In this document: in pieces, positions 30,377-39,194 of the stretch
How positions within the stretch are numbered: position 1 is the stretch's first letter
Layout of the letters: each line of letters starts with the position of its first letter
From: an uncultured Pelagibacteraceae bacterium
GTDB lineage: Bacteria; Pseudomonadota; Alphaproteobacteria; Pelagibacterales; Pelagibacteraceae
Reading direction: 5' to 3'
Assembly: GCA_902570785.1 (NCBI GenBank)
Contig: CACFZK010000005.1
Location: 1-64,000 of the forward strand
Length of the DNA stretch: 64,000 nt
Notes under the pieces: generated by a model
Seen by the model: the letters and a program-made list of their open reading frames with translations, nothing else
The model's database searches: none
What the model was told of the DNA's origin: nothing
Program-made: the position numbers and the translations under genes

Positions 30377-30425
30377 AATAAATATATATCCTAAAAAATT
30401 TTAAATTTAAGTGTGACAAACATTC

Positions 30426-30977
30426 TTAGTAATCAGCAATACTATCTAATAAATTTAACTTTAAGTCAGTAATTAATATTTCTCCAGAAGACGATGTTTC
30501 ATTAATAATTTCTAAAATAGTAACGTAATGTGTAACCAAAATTAAATTTTTATCACTTCTCCAAGATTTTAAATATTCTCTTAAATCTTTCATTTGTTTG
30601 GTTTTATTTTTTTGAAACTTGTATGAAAAAAACGAATTTAAAGCGCTATAAGTTTTGTAATTTCCGAATGCATATTTTGCTGTGTCTTTGCATCGGCACC
30701 ATTCGCTTGATAAAACTGTATCAACAGGAATTTGATTTTTTGAAAAAAACAAACCCAATCTTTTAGACTGCTTAATACCCTGGCTACTAAGATTTCTCTG
30801 AGTTTTACAATCATTTAGGTTGAAATTTTCTGGATCACCACTTCCGGGTGCTATTGCATGTCTTATAAAAATTATGTTTCCACCTTCCTTTAATTTTTTA
30901 ATAATATTTTCATCTGCATTGATTGCTGAAATATTAAGAAATAGTATTGTAAAAATTGAGAAAAATGCTTTGTACAT
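30426..30977 (-). CDS. Histidine phosphatase (phosphoglycerate mutase-like) secreted protein
   Basis: Signal peptide; IIFIRHAIAPGSGDP (RHG-type), LVTHYVTILEI. Confidence 0.85.
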   Translation of the reverse strand: MYKAFFSIFTILFLNISAINADENIIKKLKEGGNIIFIRHAIAPGSGDPENFNLNDCKTQRNLSSQGIKQSKRLGLFFSKNQIPVDTVLSSEWCRCKDTAKYAFGNYKTYSALNSFFSYKFQKNKTKQMKDLREYLKSWRSDKNLILVTHYVTILEIINETSSSGEILITDLKLNLLDSIADY

Positions 30978-31034
30978 GTGTCTAAATTAATAATATCAAA
31001 CAACAATATAAAGTATTAAATAAAAAAAATAAGC

Positions 31035-32174
31035 ATGAAATTTGAAACTACTAGAAAAGGCGCGTTAGATAAATTAGATCATTTCATAGAAAATGAAATT
31101 TCAAACTATAATTTTAAAAGAAATTTTGATTTTGGACCAAAAAAAAGAGAGAATACTTCATGCTTATCTCCTTATATAGCCCATAGGCTGATAAATGAGT
31201 ACGAAACAATAAAAAAAGTTTTAAAGAAATATCCTTACCAAAAAGTAGAAAAGTATGTCCAAGAAGTATTTTGGCGTGTTTACTGGAAGGGATGGCTCGA
31301 ATTAAGACCTAAGGTCTGGACAGATTTTGTAGAGGATTTAAAAAATATAAAAGAAAACGAAAAACTTGATCAAGCTAAAAATGGAGAAACAGAAATTGAT
31401 TGTTTTAATGATTGGGTTAAAGAATTAAAAGAATTTAATTATCTTCATAATCATACACGAATGTGGTTTGCAAGTATCTGGATTTTCACACTAAAGCTAC
31501 CTTGGCAAAAAGGTGCAGAGTTTTTTTTAAGACATCTTTATGATGGTGATGCAGCTTCAAATACTTTGAGTTGGAGGTGGGTTGCTGGAATTCAAACTAA
31601 AGGCAAAAATTATGTAGCTCAATCTTGGAATATTGAAAAATTTACGAATAATAGATATCAAAAAATTAAATTAAACGATAATGCGGTTCCATTGGTTGAT
31701 AGACGTGAATATAATATAAATCAAATTGATAATACTGATAATAACTTAACCTCAAAAAATCTGATTTTTTTCGAAAATGATTTAAATTTTGAGAAATTCA
31801 ATTTAGATAAATATCAAAATATTTATAGTATATTGCTTGATAACGAGCATAGAAGAATCAAACTTGACAGAAAAGTATTAGAATTTAAAAAAAAATTGAT
31901 CGAAAATATCATCAAAAATTCTCAAAAGAATATTAAATTTATATCCAATTCAAATTATATTGATTTATTAAATGAAAAAAAAGATTTTGATGTTATCTAT
32001 CCATCAGTTGGAGAAAATAAATCTTTTTTGAATAATTTAATAAAAAAAGGAAATCTAAAAGTTAATTTTTTAAAAGATGAAAGAGATATTTTTTGTTGGA
32101 AGTTTTCTAATAAAGGATATTTTAATTTTAAATCAAATATACCAAAGATAATTGCTAGCTTTAACCTATCCTAA
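31035..32174 (+). CDS. Photolyase/cryptochrome FAD-binding-domain protein lacking an N-terminal antenna domain, with extra C-terminal domain
   Basis: RMWFASIWIFTLKLPWQKGAEFFLRHLYDGDAASNTLSWRWVAGIQTKGKNYVAQSWNIEKFTNNRY matches the photolyase FAD domain; the protein begins within that domain. Confidence 0.82.
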   Translation: MKFETTRKGALDKLDHFIENEISNYNFKRNFDFGPKKRENTSCLSPYIAHRLINEYETIKKVLKKYPYQKVEKYVQEVFWRVYWKGWLELRPKVWTDFVEDLKNIKENEKLDQAKNGETEIDCFNDWVKELKEFNYLHNHTRMWFASIWIFTLKLPWQKGAEFFLRHLYDGDAASNTLSWRWVAGIQTKGKNYVAQSWNIEKFTNNRYQKIKLNDNAVPLVDRREYNINQIDNTDNNLTSKNLIFFENDLNFEKFNLDKYQNIYSILLDNEHRRIKLDRKVLEFKKKLIENIIKNSQKNIKFISNSNYIDLLNEKKDFDVIYPSVGENKSFLNNLIKKGNLKVNFLKDERDIFCWKFSNKGYFNFKSNIPKIIASFNLS

Positions 32175-32298
32175 ATTTAGAGCATTTTTTTGAACAGTAT
32201 TTTACGTTTTCCCAATTTAATTTCCATTTCTTTCTCCATGAAAAAGGTCTTTTACATACTTTGCAGATTTTAGATGGTAGATCTATTTTTTTGATCAT
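32161..32298 (-). CDS. 45-aa DUF2256 zinc-ribbon-like protein (not in the ORF track)
   Basis: Reverse complement reads MIKKIDLPSKICKVCKRPFSWRKKWKLNWENVKYCSKKCSKFRIG*; CxxC...CxxxC; TAATG overlap with the upstream photolyase stop. Confidence 0.85.
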   Translation of the reverse strand: MIKKIDLPSKICKVCKRPFSWRKKWKLNWENVKYCSKKCSKFRIG

Positions 32299-33776
32299 TA
32301 AATGGTATTTTGTTTTACAAACTTATCTGCTGCCCTAAGGATTAATTTTTTTCTATCTGGTTTCATTTTATCAAAAACCCTGACCATCATTGAAAGTCTT
32401 GGATTTTTTAAGAAGAATTTCCTATTTTTATTTATAAAGTTCCAATAAAGCCCGTCCATTACATTGCACCACTCTCCTTTTTTAAAATCCATCATCTTTA
32501 AAAAATAACTAGATCCACAAATATAAGGTTTAGTTGCAAATATTCCTCCGTCACTAAAAAGACCCATGCCATAAACATTTGGAGCCATTACCCAGTCAGA
32601 TGAGTCAACGAACATTTCCATGAACCATTTGTAAACTTGCTTTGGATGAATCTGGCAAAGATTCATTATATTCGCTAAAATCATCAATCTTTCTATATGA
32701 TGAGACCATCCAAAATTTAATGCATTTTTTATTGAATGATCTAATGGATCAAGACCCGTTGTCCCATTGTACCAAGATGCTTTCATTTTATTTTTATGAT
32801 TAAAGAAATTAGTGCCATCAAGACGTTTGTCATAATTTTGATATATGCCTCTCATAAATTCTCTCCAACCAATTACTTGTCTGACGTAACCTTCTAAAGA
32901 ATTAATTTTTACATTATTTTCTACCCTTTTAATCTTTTCTATAATTTCACCAGGAGTAATTAGTCCAATATTTATTAAAGGACTTAAAGCACTATGAAAT
33001 AAAATGTTTGATTTTTTACTTACAGCATCTTCATAATCTCCAAATAAATCTATTTTGGTTTTGAGAAATTGATCAAATAATTTTTGAGTTTGATCCCTTG
33101 TGGTTGGAAACCAAAAATTATTAGTAGACCCCGGATGATTTTTAAAATTTACTTCAATGAATTTTTTAAGATTTTCCGTATGAGATGTATTTTGAAATTT
33201 TAAATTTTTTGGTATATCGATTTTATCAGGTAACTTTTTTCTATTATCTTCGTCAAAACTCCATTTACCTCCTTTGGGGGTTCCATTTTTATTCATTAAA
33301 ATATTAGTTTTGGACCTATTAATTTTATAAAAATTTGCCATAAATGGTTTCTTAGTACTTTCAAGATATTTCTTAAATTCCATCCTGGAAGTTATAAACA
33401 TAGGTGATTTTATTTCTTTAAATTTTATATTCTTTTTTTTAAAGAATTTTTTAATTCTTTTTTCAAAAAAAATATCCTCTATTTCAAAAAAACTTATTTC
33501 ATTAATCTTTTTATCTTTTATCGTTCTCTCTAATTTTTTTTCGTAAGAAAGATTAAAGTCTTTATGGCAGTCCTGATAAATTACATTAAATTTTTTAGAT
33601 TTAAGTTCGTCCTTAAAAGAACGCATTGAAGAAAGGAAAAGTAAAATCTTAAGTTTATGATGTTTTTGAAAAGTACATAAACCTAAGTCTTCAGCCATAT
33701 AAAAAGTATGATCTGAAAATTTATTAAGATATTTTGGGTTAAATAGTTGATTTCCTAGAATTAAAAATAACTTCAT
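32298..33776 (-). CDS. Cryptochrome/deoxyribodipyrimidine photolyase-related protein (PhrB-like clade)
   Basis: LILGNQLF start, WREFMRGIYQ, LNFGWSHHIERLMILANIMNLCQIHPKQVYKWFMEMFVDSSDWVMAPNVYGMG. Confidence 0.92.
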   Translation of the reverse strand: MKLFLILGNQLFNPKYLNKFSDHTFYMAEDLGLCTFQKHHKLKILLFLSSMRSFKDELKSKKFNVIYQDCHKDFNLSYEKKLERTIKDKKINEISFFEIEDIFFEKRIKKFFKKKNIKFKEIKSPMFITSRMEFKKYLESTKKPFMANFYKINRSKTNILMNKNGTPKGGKWSFDEDNRKKLPDKIDIPKNLKFQNTSHTENLKKFIEVNFKNHPGSTNNFWFPTTRDQTQKLFDQFLKTKIDLFGDYEDAVSKKSNILFHSALSPLINIGLITPGEIIEKIKRVENNVKINSLEGYVRQVIGWREFMRGIYQNYDKRLDGTNFFNHKNKMKASWYNGTTGLDPLDHSIKNALNFGWSHHIERLMILANIMNLCQIHPKQVYKWFMEMFVDSSDWVMAPNVYGMGLFSDGGIFATKPYICGSSYFLKMMDFKKGEWCNVMDGLYWNFINKNRKFFLKNPRLSMMVRVFDKMKPDRKKLILRAADKFVKQNTI

Positions 33777-33804
33777 TTAAATAAATTATATAAATTACTG
33801 TGTT

Positions 33805-34647
33805 TTAAGAATTAGCTCTTTTGAAGCACTCGATTGTATTACTTAATAAGCAAGCGATTGTCATTGGTCCTACACCTCCAGGGACGGGTGTTATTGCTTT
33901 TGCAACTTTAGAAACTTCCTTAAAATCTACATCACCTTCTAAACCGTTTGTAGTTTTGTTTATTCCTACATCAATAACAATTGCACCTTTTTTTACCCAG
34001 TCGCCTTTAACTAACTTTGGTTGTCCAACTGCAGCTATAATAATATCCGCTCTTTTGCACTCATTTTTTAAATTTTTAGTTTTAGAGTGTGTAATTGTTA
34101 CAGTACAATTTTCTTTTAATAAAAGTTGTGCCATTGGTTTTCCATTTAAATTTGATCTTCCTATAATAACTGCGTGTTTGCCTTTTAAGTCTTTTTCCAC
34201 CTTTCGTAAAAGTAGGTAGCAGCCTAAAGGAGTGCAAGGAACTTTACTTTCATAACCTGAGGATAGATTTCCAACATTTACTGGATGGAAACCATCTACA
34301 TCCTTATCAGGAAGAATTGAGTCGATAATTTTTTTTTTATTAATATGCTTCGGCAAAGGTAATTGCACTAAAATACCTGAAATTTTTTTATCCTTATTTA
34401 AATTTGAAATTTTGTCTAGAATTGTTTTCTCATCAATACTATCTGGGTATTTTATGACTTCTGAATTAATTCCAATATCCTTGGCATATTTCTGTTTGTT
34501 TTTAACATAAATTTTACTTGCGGGATCTTCTCCGATTAAAATAACTGTGAGACCTGGAATAGATTTATAGATTGTTTTGAATTCAATAATTTTTTTTTTT
34601 AATTCTTCTCTCAGTTCCTCAGCTATTTTTTTTCCATCAATTATCAT
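33805..34647 (-). CDS. folD: Bifunctional methylenetetrahydrofolate dehydrogenase/cyclohydrolase FolD
   Basis: GILVQLPLPKHI, PDKDVDGFHPVNVG, TPVPGGVGPMT. Confidence 0.98.
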   Translation of the reverse strand: MIIDGKKIAEELREELKKKIIEFKTIYKSIPGLTVILIGEDPASKIYVKNKQKYAKDIGINSEVIKYPDSIDEKTILDKISNLNKDKKISGILVQLPLPKHINKKKIIDSILPDKDVDGFHPVNVGNLSSGYESKVPCTPLGCYLLLRKVEKDLKGKHAVIIGRSNLNGKPMAQLLLKENCTVTITHSKTKNLKNECKRADIIIAAVGQPKLVKGDWVKKGAIVIDVGINKTTNGLEGDVDFKEVSKVAKAITPVPGGVGPMTIACLLSNTIECFKRANS

Positions 34648-34649
34648 AT

Positions 34650-34940
34650 TTAAAACATAGAAGGTGCTAAAAATTCAAAAATTAAATTTCTTCCAAACAT
34701 TAAAAGTAAAATTAAAACTACTGGAGAAATATCTACACTCCCAAGGTTAGGTAGAAAATTTCTTATAGGTCTTAAAAGAGGATCTGTTAATTTATAACTA
34801 ATATCTAATAAAGAATAAACTAGACGATTTGATGTATTTAAAACACTGAAAGCAATCAACCAACTAAGAATGGCATTTATAATTAAAATCCAAATATAGA
34901 TACTTACTACGCTATCTAATAAAATTAAAATAGACTTCAT
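34650..34940 (-). CDS. YggT family membrane protein
   Basis: YIWILIINAILSWLIAF, LTDPLLRPIRNFLPNLGSVDISPVVLILLL. Confidence 0.9.
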   Translation of the reverse strand: MKSILILLDSVVSIYIWILIINAILSWLIAFSVLNTSNRLVYSLLDISYKLTDPLLRPIRNFLPNLGSVDISPVVLILLLMFGRNLIFEFLAPSMF

Positions 34941-36031
34941 TATTTTTTCTCCACATAAATAGATTGACTTGGAAAGGCAAAAGAGGCTTTATTTTTTTCT
35001 ACTATTTCCTTAATAGCAATTGCAAGTCTTTCTTTTACTTTAAGCCATTCTGACCATTTATCAGTATTAGTAAAACATCTGACATACATGTCTATAGAAC
35101 TGTCAGAAAATTTATCAATTCTGACTGCATGCATTGTATTGTCACTAATTTTGTAGTCTTTGGAAGTTGAAATATATTTGTCTATTTCATCACGAATTTT
35201 TTTTAACTGCTCAATTGTAGTGTCGTACTGCAAAGTAATAATCCAACTTATCCTCCAATTTGTTGTTTCACTTACATTTATGACTGCATTTTCCGCAAAT
35301 TGAAAGTTTGGAATAACAGCAACTGATTTATCAAATTTTCTTACAACTGTTGATCTAAAACCAATACGTTCGACTATTCCTTCAATTATATCTTCGACTA
35401 TTATCCAGTCTCCAACTTTAAATCTTTTTTCAACCAAAACTAAAATACCTGATATTAAATTCTTAAATAAGTCCTGGGCTCCTAATGCAACTGCTACACC
35501 GAATAAACCTAAACCAGCAATAATTGGGCCAATTTTAATTCCCCAAAGCTCTAAAACGGCAGCTGCACCTAAGATTAAAATTAAAATTTTAAATGCTTTT
35601 ATAATCCAATTTAATAAGTCCTTTGACAAAAGATCTTCTACGGTTTTTATCAAGACAGAAATAGGACCGATTATTTGATGTAGTGACCAAAATATTAATA
35701 TTGTAATTAATGTCCTATTAGCATTATCTATAAAGCTTTCTGTGCCAGATCCGAAAGATACATAGCTAGTAGATATAAAAAAACCAATTACAATTGGAAA
35801 GAATTTGAGCGGTCCCTTTAATGACTCAACTAAGGAGTTATCAAAACGATTTGAGGTTTTTGAAACATATTTTTCAAGCCTTTTGATAAAAAATTTTGCA
35901 AACAAACCCCTTAATAAAAGAAATAAAAGAAATATAAAAAGCGCAATAATAATTTCGGAAATATTAATACCAGAAATTCCATTTCTCCAAACTTCTAAAA
36001 ATAAACTTATAAATTGATCTATTTTATCCAT
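34940..36031 (-). CDS. Mechanosensitive ion channel (MscS family)
   Basis: GLGLFGVAVALGAQDLFKNLISGILVLVEKRFKVGDWI, VVRKFDKSVAVIPN. Confidence 0.92.
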   Translation of the reverse strand: MDKIDQFISLFLEVWRNGISGINISEIIIALFIFLLFLLLRGLFAKFFIKRLEKYVSKTSNRFDNSLVESLKGPLKFFPIVIGFFISTSYVSFGSGTESFIDNANRTLITILIFWSLHQIIGPISVLIKTVEDLLSKDLLNWIIKAFKILILILGAAAVLELWGIKIGPIIAGLGLFGVAVALGAQDLFKNLISGILVLVEKRFKVGDWIIVEDIIEGIVERIGFRSTVVRKFDKSVAVIPNFQFAENAVINVSETTNWRISWIITLQYDTTIEQLKKIRDEIDKYISTSKDYKISDNTMHAVRIDKFSDSSIDMYVRCFTNTDKWSEWLKVKERLAIAIKEIVEKNKASFAFPSQSIYVEKK

Positions 36032-36725
36032 TTTTAATTTGATCTATTTTATTAAACTCCTCGCCAGGATTAAAAACTACAGTTTTCCAACCTTTCGATT
36101 TTAAAAATTTTTCAATTTTTTTACTTATACACATAACTGTGCATTGTGTCATTAATTCTGCAAGGGAGTACTTTTTTATAATTTCATCGAAACTTTCTGC
36201 GCTCCTATTTGAGTAAATAAGAGCAATATTTGGAGGATATTTTTTAATTAACTCTAAACTTTCCGTATTTATATCTGTAATTTTGGTTGAGTTATAATTA
36301 ATAATTTTATTCACTTTAAAACCACTCTTTTTAAGGTCATTATCTAATTCAAAAGAAATTATATCTCCACACAAGTAAGCTAACCTCTTTGCTTTATTTT
36401 CAGAATTAATAATCAAATTTTTTAGTGCATTTACAGTTCCAGAGGCCGCAACCGTATTATTAAAACCTTTTAGCCTTAAGGACCTCTCTGTTAAGTTGCC
36501 TACACAAAAACATTTGATGCTTTTATCCTCATTTTCTATTTTTAAAAATCTTACTGCATTTGCACTTGTAAATATAAGCCCATCGTAATCTTTAGTGTTA
36601 AGTGGTTTCATATTTGATGATTTAATGTTTAAAGTAGGCATATGAATAATTTTATTGTCTGACGACAAAAAGTTACTCATTAGATCCTCCGTATCTATTA
36701 ATGGTCTCGTAAAAATTATATTCAT
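36024..36725 (-). CDS. hemD: Uroporphyrinogen-III synthase
   Basis: FTRPLIDTEDL, LIFTSANAVRF, overlaps hemC. Confidence 0.88.
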   Translation of the reverse strand: MNIIFTRPLIDTEDLMSNFLSSDNKIIHMPTLNIKSSNMKPLNTKDYDGLIFTSANAVRFLKIENEDKSIKCFCVGNLTERSLRLKGFNNTVAASGTVNALKNLIINSENKAKRLAYLCGDIISFELDNDLKKSGFKVNKIINYNSTKITDINTESLELIKKYPPNIALIYSNRSAESFDEIIKKYSLAELMTQCTVMCISKKIEKFLKSKGWKTVVFNPGEEFNKIDQIKNG

Positions 36726-37642
36726 CTTTTTTTAATGAAGTTTTTTCCTGACTGTTTTAGAATTTCTTCACCAGCAATTTTACCTAACAGCTCTGGCTCA
36801 TTTTCTTTTCCTATTTTTGTTATATTATAAACCTTGGTACCATCGTCAGAAAATAACTGGGCTTTTAATTCTATATCTTTTTTATTTAAAATTGCAGTGC
36901 ATCCAACTGCAGTATCACAATCACCACCTAATGTTTTTAAAAAACTTCTTTCTGCTAATGCACATGTTTCTGTATCTTTATGATTTATTTCTTTCAAAAT
37001 TTTTTTTATATACTCATCTTGTGCTCTACATTGAACTGCGATTATTCCTTGTCCGGCTGTGGGCAGAAAATCTTTTAGTGAAAATATTTCTTTAATATAT
37101 TTTTCAAGGTTTAATACTTTAAGACCTGCTAAAGCTAAAACAGCTCCATCAAATTCTCCATTTTCAATTTTTTTAATTCTAGTGTCTACATTTCCCCTTA
37201 TGTTTTCAACCTTAATATTTCTATTTAATTGTTTTAATTGAAGCTCTCTTCTTCTTGAACTTGATCCAATTTTCTGACCGTTGAATTCAGATAATTTTTT
37301 AAATTTTGTAGAAACCAAAGTGTCTCTAGGATCATTTCTTTTTAAATATGCTTTGATCACAAGACCTTCTGTTTCGATAGAATCCAAATCCTTTAATGAA
37401 TGCACCGCAATGTCTATTTCTTTAGAAATTAATTTATCCTCTATTTCTTTACAAAATAAATTTTTTCCTCCAATTTCTGATATTTTTTTTTTATCATATA
37501 GATCTCCGGATGTTTTAATGGTTTTTAATATTACTTCTTTATTAAGGTCAGTCCTAATGCCTGATAATAAATTAAGAACTTTATTTGCATAAGCTAATGA
37601 AAGTTTGCTTCCCCTGGAACCTAAAATTATTTTATTACTCAT
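36722..37642 (-). CDS. hemC: Hydroxymethylbilane synthase
   Basis: LGSRGSKLSLAYA, VHSLKDLD, GTSSRRREL-like IGSSSRRREL, GGDCDTAVG. Confidence 0.97.
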   Translation of the reverse strand: MSNKIILGSRGSKLSLAYANKVLNLLSGIRTDLNKEVILKTIKTSGDLYDKKKISEIGGKNLFCKEIEDKLISKEIDIAVHSLKDLDSIETEGLVIKAYLKRNDPRDTLVSTKFKKLSEFNGQKIGSSSRRRELQLKQLNRNIKVENIRGNVDTRIKKIENGEFDGAVLALAGLKVLNLEKYIKEIFSLKDFLPTAGQGIIAVQCRAQDEYIKKILKEINHKDTETCALAERSFLKTLGGDCDTAVGCTAILNKKDIELKAQLFSDDGTKVYNITKIGKENEPELLGKIAGEEILKQSGKNFIKKR

Positions 37643-37679
37643 TTATATAAATCGATTTATATTTTATAATATCTAATTA

Positions 37680-38756
37680 ATGAAAAAAAAACTTACTTTT
37701 TTAGGAATTGAAACTAGCTGTGACGAAACTGCTGCATCAGTTGTGCAGGAAAATACTGACGGTACTGCCTTAGTTTTATCAAATATAGTTTCCAGTCAGA
37801 TAAAAGAGCATAAAAAATTTGGTGGAATAGTTCCTGAAATTGCAGCTAGAGCGCATATTGAAAATATCGATTTAATAATTCAAGAGGCTATTAATAAAAG
37901 CAAAAAAAAAATAGAAGATTTAGATGGTATAGCCGCTACAAGCGGACCAGGTTTAATTGTTTGTTTAAATGTGGGTTATAGCATAGGAAAAAGTATATCT
38001 GCTTTTGCCAGAAAAAAATTTTTGTCTATTAATCATTTGGAGGGACACGTTTTAAGTCCTGGTATTGAAAATAAAATATCTTTCCCATATTTGGTTTTGT
38101 TAATTTCTGGAGGTCACTCTCAATTTTTGATTGCGAAGGGATTAAATAATTATAAACAAATTGGAACAACCATAGATGATGCTGTGGGAGAAGCTTTTGA
38201 TAAAACTGCTAAAATTTTAGATTTAGGTTATCCAGGTGGGCCTAATGTGGAGAAATTTGCAAAAAAAGGAAATAAAGATAGCTACGAACTTCCTCTTCCA
38301 ATTATTAACAAAGGTGGTTGTAATTTATCTTTGGCTGGTCTTAAAACTGATATATTGAGAAAATCAAAAAATATAAAATCAAATCAAGAAAAATATAATC
38401 TGGCAGCTTCTTTTCAAGAAGCAATAAATAAAATTTTGTTAAAAAAAACTTCAATTGCAATGAAACAATTTGATAAAGAAACTTCTGGTAAAACTTCAAA
38501 ATTATTTGTAGTGGTTGGAGGTGTTGCAGCAAACAAAAGTATAAGAAATAATTTAAAAACAATATCAAAAAAAATGAACTTTAAATGTATTTTTCCTTCA
38601 AAAGAATTTTGCGGTGATAATGCTGCAATGGTAGCGTGGGCTGGAATACAAAGATTTAAAAAAAAACTATTTGAAAAAGAAAATGGAGTTGTGAGATCGA
38701 GATGGCCTCTAGATAAGAATGCTCCTTTTCTTAAAGGACCAGGTCTTAAACTTTAA
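37680..38756 (+). CDS. tsaD: tRNA N6-adenosine threonylcarbamoyltransferase TsaD
   Basis: GIETSCDETAASVV, NHLEGHVLS, LISGGHSQFL. Confidence 0.97.
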   Translation: MKKKLTFLGIETSCDETAASVVQENTDGTALVLSNIVSSQIKEHKKFGGIVPEIAARAHIENIDLIIQEAINKSKKKIEDLDGIAATSGPGLIVCLNVGYSIGKSISAFARKKFLSINHLEGHVLSPGIENKISFPYLVLLISGGHSQFLIAKGLNNYKQIGTTIDDAVGEAFDKTAKILDLGYPGGPNVEKFAKKGNKDSYELPLPIINKGGCNLSLAGLKTDILRKSKNIKSNQEKYNLAASFQEAINKILLKKTSIAMKQFDKETSGKTSKLFVVVGGVAANKSIRNNLKTISKKMNFKCIFPSKEFCGDNAAMVAWAGIQRFKKKLFEKENGVVRSRWPLDKNAPFLKGPGLKL

Positions 38757-39175
38757 TGCAGTATTGGTTGCTTAAATCTGAACCTGACGTTTGGTCAATT
38801 GACCAACAAAGAAAAGCAGGCTCAAAAGGTGTATCTTGGGACGGGGTTAGAAATTATCAGGCAGCAAATAATTTAAAAAAAATGAAATTGGGAGACCTAT
38901 GTTTTTTTTATCACTCAAATATTGGTAAAGAGATTGTAGGAATTGTAAAAGTAATCAAAGAAGCATTTATTGATAAAACTGATAAAAAAAAAAGGTTTGT
39001 TGCTGTTCAAGTCAGGTTTGTTGAAAAATTTAAATCTTCAATTTCTCTTGAAAAAATTAAAAAAAATATGGCTATTTCTCACCTACCCCTTATAAAACAG
39101 AGCAGATTATCTGTTATGCCCATAGACTATAAAAGCTGGAAAATTATATGCAAGATGGGTAAGATAAATTTTTAA
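38756..39175 (+). CDS. EVE domain protein
   Basis: [44 protein letters not shown]. Confidence 0.94.
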   Translation: MQYWLLKSEPDVWSIDQQRKAGSKGVSWDGVRNYQAANNLKKMKLGDLCFFYHSNIGKEIVGIVKVIKEAFIDKTDKKKRFVAVQVRFVEKFKSSISLEKIKKNMAISHLPLIKQSRLSVMPIDYKSWKIICKMGKINF

Positions 39176-39194
39176 TTTCATAAATGGAATAAAA

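Noticed and set aside
33821-34219. 132-aa plus-strand ORF antisense to folD
   Set aside because: Mirror-frame ORF inside a clearly conserved folD; composition not protein-like
36817-37592. Plus-strand ORFs antisense to hemC (92, 60 and 103 aa)
   Set aside because: Shadow ORFs opposite a highly conserved gene
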